Below are positions 62,620 to 64,000 of a DNA stretch of 64,000 bases, one piece after another. The translations under genes and the position numbers were made by a program. The notes beneath the pieces are model-generated. The model was not told the origin of the DNA. It saw only the letters and a list, made by a program, of their open reading frames with translations, and made no database searches. The stretch comes from Serratia sp. FDAARGOS_506 (GTDB taxonomy: Bacteria; Pseudomonadota; Gammaproteobacteria; Enterobacterales; Enterobacteriaceae), in the NCBI RefSeq assembly GCF_003812745.1, contig NZ_CP033831.1, positions 1,922,001 through 1,986,000 on the forward strand, in the 5' to 3' direction. Position 1 is the stretch's first letter. Each line of letters opens with the position of its first letter.

Positions 62620-64000
62620 TTACTGCGGCGCGCCCAGCAGCAGATCCACTGCCTTTTCCGCCAGCATGATGGTCGGCGCATTGGTGTTGCCGCTGGTAAG
62701 CTGCGGCATCACCGAGCAGTCGATCACCCGCAGCTGTTCAAAACCGTGCACCCGCAGCTGCGGATCGGTCACCGCGTCCTGCGGCGACGGCCCCATACGG
62801 CAGCTGCCCACCGGGTGATACACCGTCTTGCAGAAGTTGCGCACGAACTCTTCCAGCTGCGCCTCGTCGCGCGTCCACTCCGGCTGCGGCATCAGCAGAT
62901 CTTTGATCAGCGGCTTCAGCGCCGCGGTTTGCAGGAAGCCCAGGCCGAACTTCACCGCGCGCACGCTGCCGGCCAGATCGTCCGGGTGGCCGAGGTAGTT
63001 GGCGTGCAGCTTGACCGGATCGCGCGGGTTGCTGCTGCGCAGCAGCACTTCGCCGCGCGCCTTCGGCTGCAGGTAGCCGACCTTGAGCGTGAAGCCGTGA
63101 ATGTTCGGCAGCGGCTCGCCGGGCACGTCGTCCCAGCTGTCCAGCAGCGGCAGGAAGTGGATCTGCACGTCCGGCCGGCCGTCGCCTTGGCTGTCGGTGA
63201 AGGCGGCGCCTTCCAGCACGTTGGACGAGAGCACGCCGCTGCGAAACGCCAGCCACTGCGCGCCGTGGCTCAGCGCCTGCAGGCCGCGATCGGCACCGAA
63301 CAGGCTGATCGGCTCGCGGGTGCTGACGTTGATCGACATGTGCAGGTGGTCGTGGAAGTTTTTGCCCACCGGCAGATCCGCCCGCACCTCGATGCCCAGC
63401 TGCTGCAGGTGGTCGCGCGGGCCGATGCCGGAGAGCATCAGCAGCTTCGGCGAACCGACCGCGCCGGCGCTGACAATCACCTCTTTGGTGGCGCGCGCGG
63501 TGACTTCCGCGCCGCCGTTCTGGCTGTAGACCACGCCAGTGGCGACGTTGCCCTCGAAGGTCAGCCGATGCGCCAGGGCATTCAGTTTCACCACCAGCCG
63601 CTGTTCGTCGCGCACCGCCTTCAGGTAGGTACGGGCGGTGCTGGCGCGTTCGCCGTTGTGGGTGGTGGTTTGGTAGAAACCGACGCCGTGCTGGCTGTCG
63701 CCGTTGAAGTCGTTGCGATAGGGCAGGTTCAGCTCCTGGCCGGCGCGGATAAACGCCATGCTGAGCGGGTGGCGGTAGCGGTTTTCGCTGACCGGCAGCA
63801 GCCCGTCGGCGCCGTGGTAGTCGTCGGACAGGCTTTCGTTGGCCTCGGCGCGTTTGAAATAGGGCAGCACCTCGCGGTAGCTCCAGCCGGTGCAGCCGTA
63901 GCGGTCGGCCCAGTCGTCGTAGTCCTGCGGCTGGCCGCGCAGGTAGATCATGCCGTTGACCGAACTGCTGCCGCCCAGCACCTTGCCCTGTGCGATCTGC
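62620..64000 (-). CDS. GMC-family oxidoreductase (choline dehydrogenase-like), 5' end cut by window
   Basis: 460 residues visible; the frame remains open to base 64000 and continues upstream (QIAQGKVLGGSSSVNGM), so about 70-80 N-terminal residues with the FAD dinucleotide fold are outside. GMC signatures: GGSSSVNGMIYLRG, then VIVSAGAVGSPKLLMLSGIG, and the catalytic-site region CKTVYHPVGSCRMG with the His, and SGNTNAPTIMLAEK at the end. BetA-like, but no betB or betI is visible, so the substrate (choline or another alcohol) is not assigned. Confidence 0.88.
   Translation of the reverse strand, partial: QIAQGKVLGGSSSVNGMIYLRGQPQDYDDWADRYGCTGWSYREVLPYFKRAEANESLSDDYHGADGLLPVSENRYRHPLSMAFIRAGQELNLPYRNDFNGDSQHGVGFYQTTTHNGERASTARTYLKAVRDEQRLVVKLNALAHRLTFEGNVATGVVYSQNGGAEVTARATKEVIVSAGAVGSPKLLMLSGIGPRDHLQQLGIEVRADLPVGKNFHDHLHMSINVSTREPISLFGADRGLQALSHGAQWLAFRSGVLSSNVLEGAAFTDSQGDGRPDVQIHFLPLLDSWDDVPGEPLPNIHGFTLKVGYLQPKARGEVLLRSSNPRDPVKLHANYLGHPDDLAGSVRAVKFGLGFLQTAALKPLIKDLLMPQPEWTRDEAQLEEFVRNFCKTVYHPVGSCRMGPSPQDAVTDPQLRVHGFEQLRVIDCSVMPQLTSGNTNAPTIMLAEKAVDLLLGAPQ

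Noticed and set aside
62620-64000. Firm call of betA (choline dehydrogenase)
   Set aside because: GMC signatures are clear but betB/betI are not visible and the N-terminus is missing; many GMC alcohol oxidases look alike.

Overview
The window is a GC-rich enterobacterial chromosome segment. Gene order, protein identities and three ERIC elements point to Serratia or a close relative (S. marcescens-like). This is inferred from gene content, since no rRNA gene or species marker is present. Apart from one AT-rich gene, all DNA looks native. I see no prophage, IS element, CRISPR array or rRNA operon.

Bases 1 to about 39,850 follow the E. coli 69-71 min order, read outward from folP. The first part is an information-processing block: folP (5' end cut by the window), glmM, secG, tRNA-Leu(GAG), initiator tRNA metY, rimP-nusA-infB-rbfA-truB-rpsO-pnp, nlpI, the tiny yrbN and deaD. 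The backbone then continues with yhbW, ubiV-ubiU, ubiT-yhbS, yhbQ, yhbP, yraR and yraQ, interrupted by accessory cassettes. yedE-yedF sits where E. coli has mtr. A HlyD-type adaptor with two ABC-2 permeases and no ATPase lies between yhbW and ubiV. An inducible ornithine decarboxylase/antiporter system (speFL-speF-potE) lies between yhbQ and yhbP. An eleven-gene C-P lyase cluster (phnFGHIJKLMN, a hexapeptide transferase and phnP) lies between yraR and yraQ.

Between 39,850 and 41,370 the E. coli-like order breaks. The junction carries an AT-rich gene for a PD-(D/E)XK nuclease-like protein, flanked by palindromes. This is the clearest candidate for acquired DNA and for a poorly described function.

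From 41,369 to 62,604 the order matches E. coli 96 min: nrdG-nrdD, treC-treB, treR, mgtA, ridA, pyrI-pyrB, argI, rraB, then miaE. Additions are a LysR/quinone-reductase pair, a GH20 hexosaminidase and an orphan family-5 solute-binding protein. The right edge cuts a GMC-family (BetA-like) oxidoreductase.

The window is rich in cis-regulation readable directly from the sequence. It includes arrest or attenuation leaders for speF (SpeFL), mgtA (MgtL-like, with a PhoP box) and pyrBI (PyrL with terminator). nrdDG has an FNR box and two NrdR boxes arranged around a -10 element, argI has two ARG boxes, treB has a TreR palindrome, and the pnp leader has its RNase III stem. Several gene sets suit oxygen-limited life (NrdDG, UbiTUV, SpeF-PotE acid response). 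Others serve nutrient scavenging (phosphonate, trehalose, chitin or peptidoglycan sugars).
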